Under the pieces are notes generated by a model that saw nothing but the letters and a program-made list of their open reading frames with translations, had not been told where the DNA came from and did no database searches. The position numbers were made by a program, and so were the translations under genes. From Chara braunii (lineage: Eukaryota; Streptophyta; Charophyceae; Charales; Characeae): a stretch of 30,871 bases of DNA. The DNA lies in assembly GCA_003427395.1 (NCBI GenBank), contig BFEA01000001.1, forward strand, positions 7,941,181 to 7,972,051, given 5' to 3'. Shown here in pieces: positions 1 through 9,526 of the stretch. Position 1 is the stretch's first letter. Every line of letters begins with the position of its first letter.

Positions 1-43
1 CCCCAATACCCCCTCCCATCCCCACATGTTTCTCAGCGGATTT

Positions 44-73
44 GGGCTGTACTCAGCAAGAGCAGTACAGCCC
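44..73. repeat. Perfect 10-bp inverted repeat (hairpin)
   Basis: GGGCTGTACT at 44-53 and its exact reverse complement AGTACAGCCC at 64-73 are separated by 10 bases. The sequence shows this directly. It lies beyond the 3' end of the recognisable LINE reverse transcriptase frame (minus strand), so it could be LINE 3'-tail structure or unrelated. It is not followed by a T-run on the plus strand; a run of nine A begins at 88. No function is assigned. Confidence 0.6.
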
Positions 74-119
74 CCAACTCAGATTTGAAAAAAAAACAGT
101 GGATGGTTGTTTTCTGATT

Positions 120-1109
120 GGTCGGCAGACTGCCGACCGGTCAGCCCTACTGGTCAGCTGCAATACGGTCGCGATCAGGGTTGGCGGTCAGCAGGGATGC
201 AACCCTGGTCTTCAACATATCTGTACTCAATAGCCATAGCAGTGATTTGTACCATAGAGATGAGAACACCACATTGTTCATTACTAGGGCTCGTCCAAAA
301 AGGAAAGTGTGTTTGTGTTTCCAGTTGGCAAGTTTTGACAGTGCGAGGGCGCTTACCCATTTGTCGTTTGCTGTTGGCTTACCGCTCGCTGTGATAGACA
401 CCCCTAGCACTCTCACGGGGGCATTCCAGGGAAGCCATGTGATATTGAGTGAGTCCAGTGGTTGCACACCTTGATGGTGAATCCACCAACCTAGGGTCTT
501 ATTGCCATAGTTGACCTCCATATTCGACACCTGCCGAACCTATCAATCAGTTTTTGGATTTCTTTCATGTTTTCATGACGTGCATTTGCCATTGTTGTGA
601 GTTCATCTGCGAAGAGAGTATACCGACATCTCCACAGAGATCCGCGTTGTGCATATTGTCTTAATATATATTTTTTTCCGAAGATTGGCCGACAAAGCCT
701 CCATTATTATGAGAAACAGGAAGGGGGCAATCTGGTCACCTTGTCTAACTGATCTTTCTAGTTTGACCTCCGATGACAGGGAACCGCTTACTCTTGTGGT
801 GCATTTTGATGTAAAATCCTCACCCATCTTCTGAAGTTTGGGCCAAAATTCATCTTTTCTAGGCAAATTCCAGGAAATACCAGTCCACATGATTGTATGC
901 TTTCTTAAAGTCGTTAAATATGAAAGCTGCATATGTTTCGATTGTCTACCAACAATATTTTTTATTATTTTCCTGGATGTTCCTATTTTTGATGAGCCCA
1001 GTCTGGGAAGGGTGGATGACGTTGTCAATACTCCTATTATTCTACTCGCCATCTTATAGACCACTGCCAAGAGGGTGATGGGTCTTTTTTTTTTTTTTTT
1101 GAACTTCAT
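120..1109 (-). mobile_element. Degenerate LINE (non-LTR retrotransposon) reverse transcriptase fragment
   Basis: On the minus strand, three successive frames together read as a LINE-type reverse transcriptase. The first block (about 1105-640) has RPITLLAVVYKMASRII, the 'RPIsLL..vYKi.skii' finger motif, and RQGDQIAPFLFLIIMEALS, the 'RQGdplsP.LF.l.mE.L' motif. After a frameshift, 613-602 reads F-A-D-E, the position of the catalytic [YF]xDD box, with the second Asp replaced by Glu. After a second frameshift the block 530-147 has VRVLGVSITASGKPTANDKW and later conserved-looking thumb sequence. No endonuclease domain, zinc knuckle or 5' part is present. The RT reading begins immediately beside a 16-base T run (1085-1100; A-run on this strand), so the 5' part was lost or displaced there. 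It is a dead copy. The LINE clade cannot be assigned by eye. Confidence 0.8.
1085..1100 (-). repeat. Oligo-A tract (16 T on + strand) at LINE/short-repeat junction
   Basis: Sixteen consecutive T on the plus strand. Read on the minus strand it is an A tail. It sits about 30 bases from dispersed-repeat copy 1 and directly abuts the start of the LINE RT sequence. The simplest reading is that it is the tail of a SINE-like copy inserted in the LINE in the same orientation, although LINE sequence was not found on the other side. Confidence 0.6.
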
Positions 1110-1129
1110 GGACAGGTTGTCGTGCTTAC

Positions 1130-1230
1130 CGAGGTGATAAGAGCATCCACATTAAGCAAGTCCCCAGATTGAAGGCTCCATCTATTGGTGGGGAGCAACA
1201 CCTGCTGGAAATCGGGTCCAGCGTCCCTGT
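1130..1230 (-). repeat. Short dispersed repeat, copy 1 of 3 (SINE-like)
   Basis: It shares the core ATTGGTGGGGAGC..CACCTGCTGGAA..CGGGTCC.GC.TCCC (plus-strand reading) with 12066-12172 and 12845-12935. All three copies also share GAGCAT or GAGCAG near the left edge. On the minus strand each is followed, 30-45 bases later, by an A-rich tract, which fits a small retroposed element with an A tail. I could not place convincing pol III A and B boxes, so the class is uncertain. Confidence 0.6.
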
Positions 1231-1389
1231 ACATCATGACCAATCAAGGATCCAGTTTGTAGTTAACATTGTCACCTGGCTAGGTTTTCCGTGTATCTCT
1301 ACAACAAGGAACTAATGTTGCATTTGTAGTCTTTTGTGGCGAGTGCGAGCTACTTTTGCAGTGCTTTTGTAGTGCAGGACTTGTGGGGT

Positions 1390-1557
1390 GCCTTGGGGGA
1401 ACCAAGACTCTGTGATAGTGTAATGTGTATGTTGTGTATGCAGTGTGTATGCAGTGTGTATGTTTGTTGTATGCTCTATTGTGTAACCTCCTTCTGCTAC
1501 TATTGTGTGTGCTATCAGTGGAGAAAAATTATACAAGGTGCGCATGAATGCCTTGGG
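1390..1557. repeat. Target-region repeat unit A plus left half of unit B (split by the LTR element)
   Basis: CCTTGGGGGAACCAAGACTC at 1391 begins a TG-rich stretch. The same start, CCTTGGG at 1551-1557 followed by GGAAGCCAAGACTCTGTAAC after the retrotransposon (10684 on), shows a second diverged copy. That copy is cut exactly at the retrotransposon insertion point. The units continue with similar TGTGTATG-rich sequence. This gives an independent picture of the empty target site and confirms the element boundaries. Confidence 0.7.
1553..1557. repeat. Target-site duplication, left (TTGGG)
   Basis: TTGGG lies directly before the left LTR (starts TGTGCC at 1558) and is repeated exactly after the right LTR at 10679-10683. 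Five bases is the usual duplication length for Ty3/gypsy integrases. The uninterrupted sequence at 1391-1400 reads CCTTGGGGGA, as expected for the empty site. Confidence 0.9.
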
Positions 1558-1918
1558 TGTGCCGGACCCGCCGGGATGGCGGTCCGTCAGGATGGAGAAG
1601 AAGGGTTAACAAAGGAGGAGGTAGAGATGGAGCTGGAAGGGACAGCAAAGCTCCAATGCGGACTCAACACGCATGTACTCCAAAAGTGCAGAATGAAGAA
1701 TGATATGAAAAATAGACAACAGTTGGGCTATACCCCCAGTGGACTGACTGGACTGGACTGGACTGGCCTGGTACCGACAGTGGTACAGGGCAGGACTGGA
1801 CTGGACTGGAACAACACACGGCCTGTGAGGTCAGGCCACGGCCTGGTACCACAGGCCGAACTGGCAAATAGCCAAATAGGCCCTGGCTGTAGGCCAGGGC
1901 AGATGGAGGCCCGCTGCA
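1558..1918 (-). repeat. Left LTR (3' LTR of the minus-strand element)
   Basis: 361 bp running from TGTGCC to CCGCTGCA on the plus strand, about 95% identical to 10318-10678 and equal in length. It contains GGACT pentamer repeats around 1740-1770 and 1795-1810. It also has three compact inverted repeats: 1820-1837 (GGCCTG/CAGGCC), 1840-1857 (GGCCTG/CAGGCC) and 1880-1900 (GCCCTGGC/GCCAGGGC). On the minus strand these fall in the first ~100 bases of the LTR, probably U3. I see no clear TATA box. Confidence 0.93.
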
Positions 1919-2906
1919 CGATCCTCAGACCTGTAACGGATCGCAAGAGCCATAAACACGCTATCCACAAAAGCAGCGGAACTCTGCAATAAAGAAAGTT
2001 GAGAAATCTAGGATGCGAAGCAAGCTCCATGCAGAGTCCATGCGATGTAGCCTAAGCTACATAATGTCAAATGAAAAGCAAATGGCTGGTGTACACATCC
2101 TAACTAACAACAAAAATGAAATATAGCATGATACAATCCTAAAGTCCTAGAGGCAATGGCCTCAGTGCTGAAAGGAAAAAGAGCAATATGTCACAAGATA
2201 ATGTCATGTCGCTGAACCACTAAGAGTGGGATGGTCTCAGAGTGGGTGAATGCAACCTAAGAATCGAAACTCCTAAGGGCAGTCACACATGAAGGTGGGA
2301 TAGGTCATCAGGCTCAAGGTGAGGGAGTGGTAGCGAAACAAAACCAATGACCCTAACAGATAGACCATCAAGGCAGATAATGCTCGACAAAAGGGTGACA
2401 CCATGCAGGGTCGACCATGAGAAGGGGAGCCTGGAATAGGGTGGAGATATGCCTAATTGAAGGCATGCAAGAGCCGGCACTAGGGTGATGAGGGCAGTGG
2501 GTGAGGGAAACATGCACACAACTCACCGACTGGGGGAGGGAGCTAGATCTGGGAGTAGGGAAGCCAAGATAACGCTACGGCCCCAATGCCTATGCGATAC
2601 CAAGGGAGAGCCCAACTCAAGGAGACCCAACTAAGTGAGAACCATCATGCGACAGATGCAAGGGAATATACAGGATAGGGTGGTGGCGTGGGGGAGACTC
2701 AGGGAGGCACGTCCAAAGAAGCTGAAGCCGATAAGGTGGCTGAAGTCGAGAAGGTAGCTGAAGTCGTCGAAGTGGTGGATGACGTCGATGAAGTAGGAGT
2801 CGAGTAGATGTCGAAGCAGAGCCGCAAAACACTGACATCTGGAATAAGTTGATGATGGAGTACTTGATGGTGTGAGTCAGTAGGGATATAGTAGGTGATC
2901 AGAGTG
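1919..2906 (-). other. Element 3' region between chromodomain and 3' LTR, no gene seen
   Basis: About 990 bp between the end of the chromodomain frame and the left LTR. I see no domain in either strand. Around 2709-2815 the plus strand has an imperfect GAAGTCG/GAAGCTG-type trinucleotide-periodic stretch, readable as an acidic Glu/Val/Asp run on plus or Ser/Thr on minus. No clean polypurine tract adjoins the LTR on the element's sense strand: only GAGGATCG precedes its TG. The region is probably 3' untranslated sequence of the element. Confidence 0.5.
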
Positions 2907-3260
2907 TCAATCATCAAGACGTCGAGGGCGTCGACGAGTGCGTTGTGGACGTGCGGAGGCGTCCGTCTGCTGCTGAAGAACGGCCTCTGAGGGAGCGGGC
3001 TCGTCCTCAGCGACCCCCTCAGCCAGAGGAGGAGGAAAAGGGTCAGTCGACTGAGTAGGAGCAGATGTCTCAGCATGATGAGCACGGTCATATGCATGTA
3101 CCAACATCCAGGCGTGTTGCAAGTGCTCGAGGGGCTCCCAAGTAGCCTCCTCATCAGGATAGCCCTTCCAACGCACACGGTACTCGATGCGTGGAGGGGT
3201 ATTGTCGGTAACTCAGCGAGATACGATGTCGGAAACAACGAACTCCTCGTGACCGTCCAC
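2907..3260 (-). pseudogene. Chromodomain and C-terminal tail of pol
   Basis: The frame reads HEEFVVSDIVSR, then a stop codon at 3213-3215, then VTDN and an aromatic-rich core with MRWKGYPDEEATWEPLEHL. This matches the chromodomain pattern 'E.eveaIld.R......EYlVkWkGyp..eaTWEP...L' that ends the integrase of chromoviruses and binds modified histone tails. A ~70-residue Pro/Ala/Glu-rich tail ending in an Arg cluster follows. The stop inside the domain disables it. It lies in the same frame as the end of integrase. Confidence 0.88.
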
Positions 3261-4470
3261 CATGATAGGTGGAGGGCGCTCATAAGGACGTCCGACGAAA
3301 TGCTCGGACGGTCTGCGATAAGGACGCAGCAAGGAGACGTGGTAAACAACGTGTACGCGAGCCTGTCGAAGGTAATCAGGTAGCTTCACACGGAAGCTGA
3401 CCGGACTAGCGGCAGTATCAGAACCGACGGCTGAAGGATGCGGCATGGACCGAAGAAACGACACCTGAACTTGCGAAGCGTATCCACTTCGAGTTGTAAG
3501 TGGCGTGCATCGATGAGCACATCGTCACCGACTTTGAATGGGTGATCCATTCGTGATCGGTTTGCTTGTGCGGCCATGCGAGTCTGGAAGTCGGCTGGAC
3601 TGCCATGTGCGTGCTTCATAATCACTGCCATGAGGGTGATCCAGTCGTCAAACGCAGGACAATGAGTGTCTAGGCTCAACCGCGATGGTCGTAGGAAGTC
3701 CGCGGGTATGCGAGGGTGGTAGCCGAGGTCGCAATAGAATGGCGACATCCCCGTGGCTCGCGAAACAGCGTGGTTGTACGCAATCCCCACGTGGGCTAAG
3801 TGTAAGTCCCACTGCCTAACAAACTTTCAGAGGATATTACCGAGATTTTTTATTGGTGACCTTAGTGTGACCATCCGTCTGAGGGTGGTAAGACGATGAG
3901 AAGTGGAGATGGGATCCGTACACCTCGTGTAGGCGTCGCCAGAATGTGCTGCTAAAGCGTGGGTCACGGTCGGAGGTGATGCTCTGAGGTAAGCCGTGAT
4001 TTCTCACGACTCGGTCGAAGACGATGTCGGCGACCTCATAAGCGCTAATGCGATAGTGGCACGAGACAAAACGTGCACGCTTCGTGAAGTGATCGACGAT
4101 GACCAAGATAGCCTCATGACCGCGCTCAGTGGGTGGGCGGAGGGGACCAATGAAATCCATTGAGATGGACTGCCAACGACCCTTGGGTATGGGTAAGGGT
4201 TGAAGTAACCCATACGGAAGGTGGTTCGCACTGTTCACCTCCTGGCAGGTAGGACACTCTTGGACTTCGGCCAGACGTCTAGGCGGCAAACACAAGCGAA
4301 CGTCTTGTGGAAGCCCATATGGCCGGCAACTGCCTGGTCATGGAACTCTGCTACAGCCTGGACGCGGAGCTGTCCGGTGGAGGGCACCCAAATACATGGT
4401 TATAGCTGACCAAATCTGCCATGCCAGTACACGAGACCGTTCTCACTGAGGGAGTATGAGGGAACGGTCT
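3213..4470 (-). pseudogene. Integrase (HHCC zinc finger, DDE core, C-terminal domain), inactivated
   Basis: The zinc-finger half with AGHMGFHKTFA is in one frame (about 4345-4270). The CPTC half and catalytic core are in another (4295-3837), with MDFIGPLRPP (first Asp), TSDRDPRF (second Asp) and SYHPQTDGH. Exactly 35 residues after the second Asp, the catalytic Glu position is Lys (codon AAG, plus strand CTT at 3861-3863). Another frameshift near 3845, an in-frame TGA and a further frameshift near 3425 separate the C-terminal part (ATGMSPFYCDLGYHPR; RVHVVYHVSLLRPY, the conserved 'vfHvSLLr.Y'). Integrase normally inserts the cDNA into chromosomal DNA. This copy is clearly dead. Confidence 0.92.
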
Positions 4471-4522
4471 TGCCACTCCACAGTGTCGCGTGGATGACGT
4501 GATAATCGGGGCAGTGGTGGTA

Positions 4523-5440
4523 CTAAGTGCGATATGCGTCAATCACCGACTGATCAACAGTGGTGATGGAGATGGCAGCAAGATGGATGGGTTCCTGATT
4601 GTGATCAGGGCGGATGGACAAGGCATCAGCGGCGCGGTTCGTTTCACCCTTGATGGGCTGAGTGGTGAAACTGAACTCGGATAAGTCACGCCACCAACGT
4701 GCTTGTCGAGGGGAATGCGTGGGCTTCATGAGGAAAGCCTGGACAACTGAGTTGTCCATGCGCACCGTGAAGGGCGTCCCGTGCAGGTAATGACGCCAAT
4801 GTCGGGTAGCATAAACTACTGCGAGAACCTCACGTTCATCGACAATGTAGTTTATCTCGGCAGGCAGTAGCTGACGAGAGTAGAAGGCGATTGGGCAATC
4901 CCCAGCACGAGCCTCGACAGTCTCATCCTCCGCGATGGTCGGGGAGTAAGTCACGGCAGGACTGTTAGTGGACAGAAGTGGTGGGAGGATAGGCGTCAAC
5001 CGAGAAGCAGTGTCAGCAGGAGGGGGGGAGGAAGGAGAAACATAAGGATAAGGTGAATCGGGCGGGGAGGGAAACATCTGCGAAAGTACAACTCCTACTG
5101 CAAAATCTGACGCATCAGTGGTGACGATGAAGGGGCGATCAAAATCAGGGAGGCGAAGAACCGGCGCACAAGTCACCACCTTCTTGAGGGCGCGAAAGGC
5201 GTCCTCGCACAAGGGTGTCCAAAACCATGGCGGGTTCTTCCGGAGGAAGGTGGAGGTAAGTACGTAGGAATACCTTGCGTATCACCAGATGAAATTGCTA
5301 TAGTAACTAGTGAGGCCTAGAAAACTGCGAAGCTGCTTGGCAGATGTGGGGACGGGCCACTCTACAATAGCAGTGATCTTCGCATCGTCCATGTGGAGAC
5401 CGTGGTCAGACACATGGTGTCCTAGGAAGTCCACTGTGCT
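4523..5440 (-). pseudogene. RT thumb/connection and RNase H domain
   Basis: This continues the RT frame after the stop at 5441-5443. LGHHVSDHGLHMDDAK and QLRSFLGLTSYYSNFI are standard Ty3 RT thumb sequence. A second in-frame stop (TGA, plus 5282-5284) follows. The RNase H block 5212-4523 then has TDASDFAVGVVLSQ (first Asp), YIVDEREVLAVVYATRHWRH (Glu), FTVRMDNSVVQ (Asp) and NRAADALS. It removes the RNA strand during reverse transcription. A ~40-residue Pro/Ser-rich insertion lies between the first Asp and the Glu segment, which is longer than usual. The frame stops at 4523-4525, after which integrase resumes in other frames. Confidence 0.92.
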
Positions 5441-6340
5441 CTAGGCAAAGCGACACTTACTAAGCTTAGCGTAGAAGCCATGCTTGCGTAAGCGCTGTAG
5501 GACATCATGGAGTCGTCTGAGATGGTCTTGTAGGGTACGACTGTAGACCAAGATGTCGTCCAGGTATACGAGAACGTATTCTTCAAGGATGTCCCTGAAG
5601 ATGTCGTTCATCGCCGTCTGGAAGGTGGCGGGTGCATTGGTGAGGCCGAATGGCATCACCGTGAACTCGTAGTGGCCGAAGCGTGACTGAAAGGCGGTCT
5701 TCGGCTGGTCCTCTGTGACTACGCGGATCTGGTGGTAACCGCTATAAAGATCGATCTTTGTGAAGAAGCGGTTGCTTGTCAGACGGTCAAACAGCTCATC
5801 CGCGCAAGGCATGTGATAGTTGTTCTTAACCGTGTAACAGTTAAGGTCGCGGTAGTCAATGCAGAGGTGAAGAGTTCTGTCCGCTTTGCGAGCAAAGAGG
5901 ACGGGTGCACCCCAAGGGGAGTTACTGGGTTTAATGAAACCCATTTGAAGGAGCTCCTCAAGCTGATGCTTGAGTTCCGTTGCCTCTGGAATCGAGAGTT
6001 GGTACGGTGCCTGATGGTGAACACGATAGTCAGACACGAGCTGGATAGAATGCTCGACACCGCGCATTGGAGGGATCCCCTTGTATGAGAAATACGGGGG
6101 GAAGACGTCGCGGTACTCTTGAATCAGGTCGTGAACGGCGGACTCTAGGTCTGCCGTGAATCGTGTGAGTTTCTCAACGTCTGCGTCGGCACGAGACGTA
6201 TGTGGGGACTCGACAGTCGACGACGCAGGGGCCTGGGACATGGGGGGGGTATCCGCAGGTTGACGAGTGGACGTAGAGATGAAAGCCACGAAGATGGAGG
6301 AAGGGTCAGGGGGGTCGGGCTCCAGAGAGAATGAGCTCAA
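5441..6340 (-). pseudogene. Reverse transcriptase domain of gypsy pol
   Basis: The longest intact piece of the element: 299 codons without a stop. It shows HHQAPYQLSIPEATELKHQL, GFIKPSNSPWGAPVLFARK, CIDYRDLNCYTVKNNY, FFTKIDLYSGYHQIRV (first catalytic Asp), FGLTNAPATFQTAMNDIF and VYLDDILVYS with the YLDD active site. All three metal-binding Asp residues are present. The frame starts mid-protein, because the preceding protease-RT linker reads in other frames. It ends with a TAG (5441-5443) inside the conserved 'KC.F....v.FLGH' segment. Synthesis of cDNA is the family function; by itself this fragment is not a working enzyme. Confidence 0.95.
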
Positions 6341-7207
6341 CCTCGGGGCAAAGTGGATCGTAGCGAAGAAGATGCATGATGTTCACTGAGTAGAATGTGA
6401 CGTCCTCCTGTCGTATGAAACGAGCAAACTGACGAGGAAAAGTGAAGGCGATGTCTGGGTGGGACCCAGAGGGACGAGGGTCCTGGGGAGGTAGGTCTGC
6501 AGGGGTGTCGCCCGTGGTTCCAATGAAGGGGACTCGATGGGTTTGACCACACTTCGTTTTGAGAACGAGTGTCTCAGTCGCTACTCGGCCTCTGTGCCAC
6601 GGAACCGGCGAGACCAGGGAGTGCCAAGGATAAAGTCGTACCCAGTCTCCAGCATGTCGAAGTATGCAAAGGAATGGTAGCGCTGAGGCGCCTGGGTACT
6701 ATCCGATGGCTGGAGGGTGAGGGAGAAATGGAGGTAGGGGACCGTCTGATCGAAGAAGCGCTACGTCTTGTTATCTCCAAGGGAAACAGAGATAGGAGAT
6801 CGAGACCCAGATGTAGCTAGGCGAGCTTCCTCAACCACTCGAGGGTGAACGAAATCTCCCTGCGAGCCAGAGTCTCAGAAAGTGAGGTACACCCTCGTAG
6901 ATGTCCCTAGGCCAATAAGGATGATGGGGAGGGTGCGATCAAGATGACGCAGGACGTTTACGTGCCTCGTGAGTCACTCCCGACGAGCCTGAAGAATGCT
7001 CAAATCCAGGAGAGATGACACAACGTCATCGTGAGTCGCTAGCTGCGAGCTACAACAGGCTGTGTGAATGGCGCGACGCGTCGGAAGTCTTGGAGTGGAA
7101 GGACTAGATGCGGCGGTCTGTTGTAGGGAAGACGGTACCTCAACAAACGGGGGGGCAGAGGAAACTGCGTCTGTCGTGTCCTGAGGATCCTCTGGTGGGG
7201 TAGCCAA
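6341..7207 (-). pseudogene. Retropepsin-like protease region of pol
   Basis: The minus-strand frame shared with RT shows D-S-G (6874-6866) followed by SQGDFV, the aspartic protease active-site loop. Further on comes YDFILGTPW (about 6640-6614), the second conserved 'D.ILG..WL' motif of gypsy proteases. Stops interrupt it: a TGA directly before DSG (6875-6877), TAG at 6761-6763 and TAG at 6581-6583. Towards RT the natural-looking sequence moves to another frame (VTFYSVNIMHLLRYDPLCPE), so a frameshift is also present. Protease would cut the Gag-Pol polyprotein. The stretch 7207-6974 is Pro/Ser/Thr-rich linker. Confidence 0.8.
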
Positions 7208-7223
7208 AGGGGCAAACCGCGAC

Positions 7224-9376
7224 TCAGTGGTCGGGAAGCCAGCTACGTGCGAGGCCTAAGCGGTACACTGCACCGTGGCTAGCTGGGTGGGCCTGGCCGG
7301 GCGGGGCCAGGGGGGGATTGAGATCGGCGTTGACGAGAAATGTCAGCGTAGTGCCGATCGAGGACGGCATGGTATGGACACCGTGAGGAGGTGTGTCCAT
7401 CCTGACGGCAACGAAGGCAACCGCGACGGGCCTGAGGGCGGCATGCTCCTCAGGGGATAGAGCTCCGCAAGGAGGGACAAAACCCTGCGGGAGGTCTATT
7501 TGAGGAATTGTGAATGTGGGGGCGCGAGCCTGTGCAACCCGACTGCGTGCACGACCCATGGCGGACATCGCCATCTGCAGGCGCTCGACAACCGGAACAG
7601 TGTCGTCATCCAAGTGATACTGGATGACGTCTCAGAGCTCGATGTCCTCGGGGGCGTCCCCAAGGGTAGGGTCAAGCTCGACCGAGGCATCCTCGCCGTA
7701 CTCTAGAGAACTATAGCGCCGAGAGAATGGCGCTCCAGGTCAAGCTGGTCGGTGAAAGCGGTCGGCAAAGGAGGATCGACCGCGCGTGGTGCCGAGTGAC
7801 TGGGTGGCGGTGGCGGTGGATCGCGAAGAAGATGGGGTGTCGGAGAAGCGACTCCACATCTTCTGGTACTGTCGAGCAACCTCGTAGGCCTGCTCGGAGG
7901 AGGCGAAGCTCTGTCGCCAGAGCTCGATGCGGTATTCTGTCGGAAGACTGATTACGAACCTGTTGGTCAAAAGGACCTCAGGTAGGAGTGCCTCATCGCA
8001 AATGAGGCGGGCGTCTTGAAACACTCTAATGTGACGCTCAAGATTGGCTGGTGTGGAGGCCCCGCGCCGCTGCGTCTAGGTGACCTGATCTAAGGCGTCG
8101 GTCGCATCGTGGAGAGTGCCGCAGCGGTCATGGAGGAACGCGGTGAAATCCGCGAGAGTGGAAGCCTCACCTGAGCGAGTACGATGGGTATAATATTTCT
8201 CCCATGCGGAGAACGCGCTGCCTCACAATTTAGTTGCGAGCGCGGAGCACCACAACTCCTGACCAGTGTTAGTCAGTGTCAGCGCACGTGTGGCAGCCTG
8301 CAACCAGTGCGACACACGCATAGTACCATCGAATTCGGGTATGTCCGACAGGCGCACAAGGGTGGGATTGCTGTGCTGATGGCGAGGGGAGAGAGGTCGA
8401 GGGGCCTGCACTGCGGCGGCAAATGTCGAGGCCGGTGCATACGTGGAAGTGGTAGCAGGTTGAGAGCCGAGGCTGCTGGTGGAAGGTCCAACAGACGTGG
8501 AGGCAACAACTGCAACCAACTGTGACGGCGTAGCGAGGTAGTAGGGTAGAGGGGGGGGAGCCGGTCGAGGGAAACGAGCCGGCAAGACAGAGGTGGGAGG
8601 GGCAGTATAAGAAGAAGAAGGGTGAGCAACCTGTGAAGGGTGAGGCTGTCTCAGGGGGAATCTCCGCCTGGAGCTGCGCCACGGTGACCTGTAGGGTAGC
8701 CACCCGCTGGGTGCGCGGCGTTGGAGGTGGAGAGGGTGGAGAGAGTACCCTAGTGGGAGGAGGAAGAACTCCGGGCCGTAGTGCCGCGACCGGTGCAGGA
8801 AGTTGGGAAGCAACACCGAGGTGGGTAGATAAACTGCCTGGCCAGATATCGGTATCTAGGCGACAGCACATGCGGCAATGGCCGAAGCCGCAGGGGCGGT
8901 GGGGGCGGCGACAACCAATGGATGTGCCGCAACAAACGGTATGGTCTGAGCGGCAGCAACACTCACCACTGCGGAGGGGGAGTGTTGGGCCTGACCCGCG
9001 GAGGAGGACGAACCACCATGTCTCCGTCCCTGGAGTCGTGGAGAGTCGGACTCCAACCGGTAGGCGATGGAGTCTGAGGGCGGTGGGGAGAGCGATGAGG
9101 AGAACCCTTGAGGTGGTGAACTTCAAGGGCAAGCGCATTGACTTGTCTCTCCAGGGGTGCAAGCGCATTGATTCGGGCTTGCAGAGGTGCAAGGAGAGAC
9201 GCAAGAACAGCGCGCGAATCCGATCGAGGGAAGAGGAGCTGTTCGGGTCCAGGGTGCCCGACGCAGGGAGGCAGGGGGAGTAAGGGGGTTAGGAGAACCT
9301 TAAACCCTAGAAAAACCCTAAAAAAACCCTTACCGAGGTTCGGGTAGTTAGGGAAGGGTAGCGGCGACCTAATCAA
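7224..9376 (-). pseudogene. gag (capsid/nucleocapsid) with CCHC zinc knuckle, inactivated
   Basis: Gag-like sequence on the minus strand is spread over several frames. An N-terminal part (about 9376-8963) has a heptad-like stretch (LQARINALAPLERQVNAL). A second coiled segment (RTQRVATLQVTVAQLQAEI) lies near 8700-8640 in another frame. The capsid core has LSDIPEFDGTMRVSHWLQAA (about 8345-8286), then a TGA (8223-8225), AWEKYYTHRTRSGEASTLAD, a TAG near 8079 and LPTEYRIELWRQSFASSEQA. The C-terminal zinc knuckle CLRCRQDGHTSSRC (7419-7378; C-x2-C-x4-H-x4-C) needs another frame change. Gag packages the element RNA; this copy could not give a full product. The true start codon is uncertain. Confidence 0.82.
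7378..7419 (-). other. CCHC zinc knuckle of gag
   Basis: The minus strand reads C-L-R-C-R-Q-D-G-H-T-S-S-R-C, an exact C-x2-C-x4-H-x4-C nucleocapsid knuckle that binds element RNA. It lies in a different frame from the gag sequence just upstream, which marks a frameshift near 7435. Confidence 0.85.
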
Positions 9377-9526
9377 GAAAAGAAAATAATAACCATGGAG
9401 GGGAGGGGGAGAGAAAATAAAATAAACAGTGAAATTTCGAGATAAAAATAAAAGAAATTAAATAATAAAAATAAATAAATAAATAAATAAATAAAATGTG
9501 AAAAGAGAAGTGATATTTATTTTCTT
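9377..9526 (-). other. A-rich segment of the element leader
   Basis: Low-complexity AAATAAAT repeats fill the sequence, densest around 9460-9496. It separates the presumed gag start from the leader repeats. I see no coding potential. Confidence 0.5.

Noticed and set aside
1919-1935. Polypurine tract of the retrotransposon
   Set aside because: The element strand reads only GAGGATCG next to the LTR; not a convincing purine run, so not annotated as a PPT.
1336-1992. 218-codon plus-strand open frame
   Set aside because: It runs through the TG-rich repeat and the left LTR; no domain; composition artefact.
8269-9283. Long frames on both strands opposite and within gag (for example 8633-9283 plus)
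   Set aside because: GC- and Pro/Arg-rich shadows of gag; only the minus-strand pieces with gag motifs are kept.
9281-9330. Telomere-like CCCTAAA / telo-box repeats (AAACCCTAG, AACCCTAAAA)
   Set aside because: Only three imperfect units, inside the decayed gag/leader; too short for a telomeric array and no evidence of promoter use.
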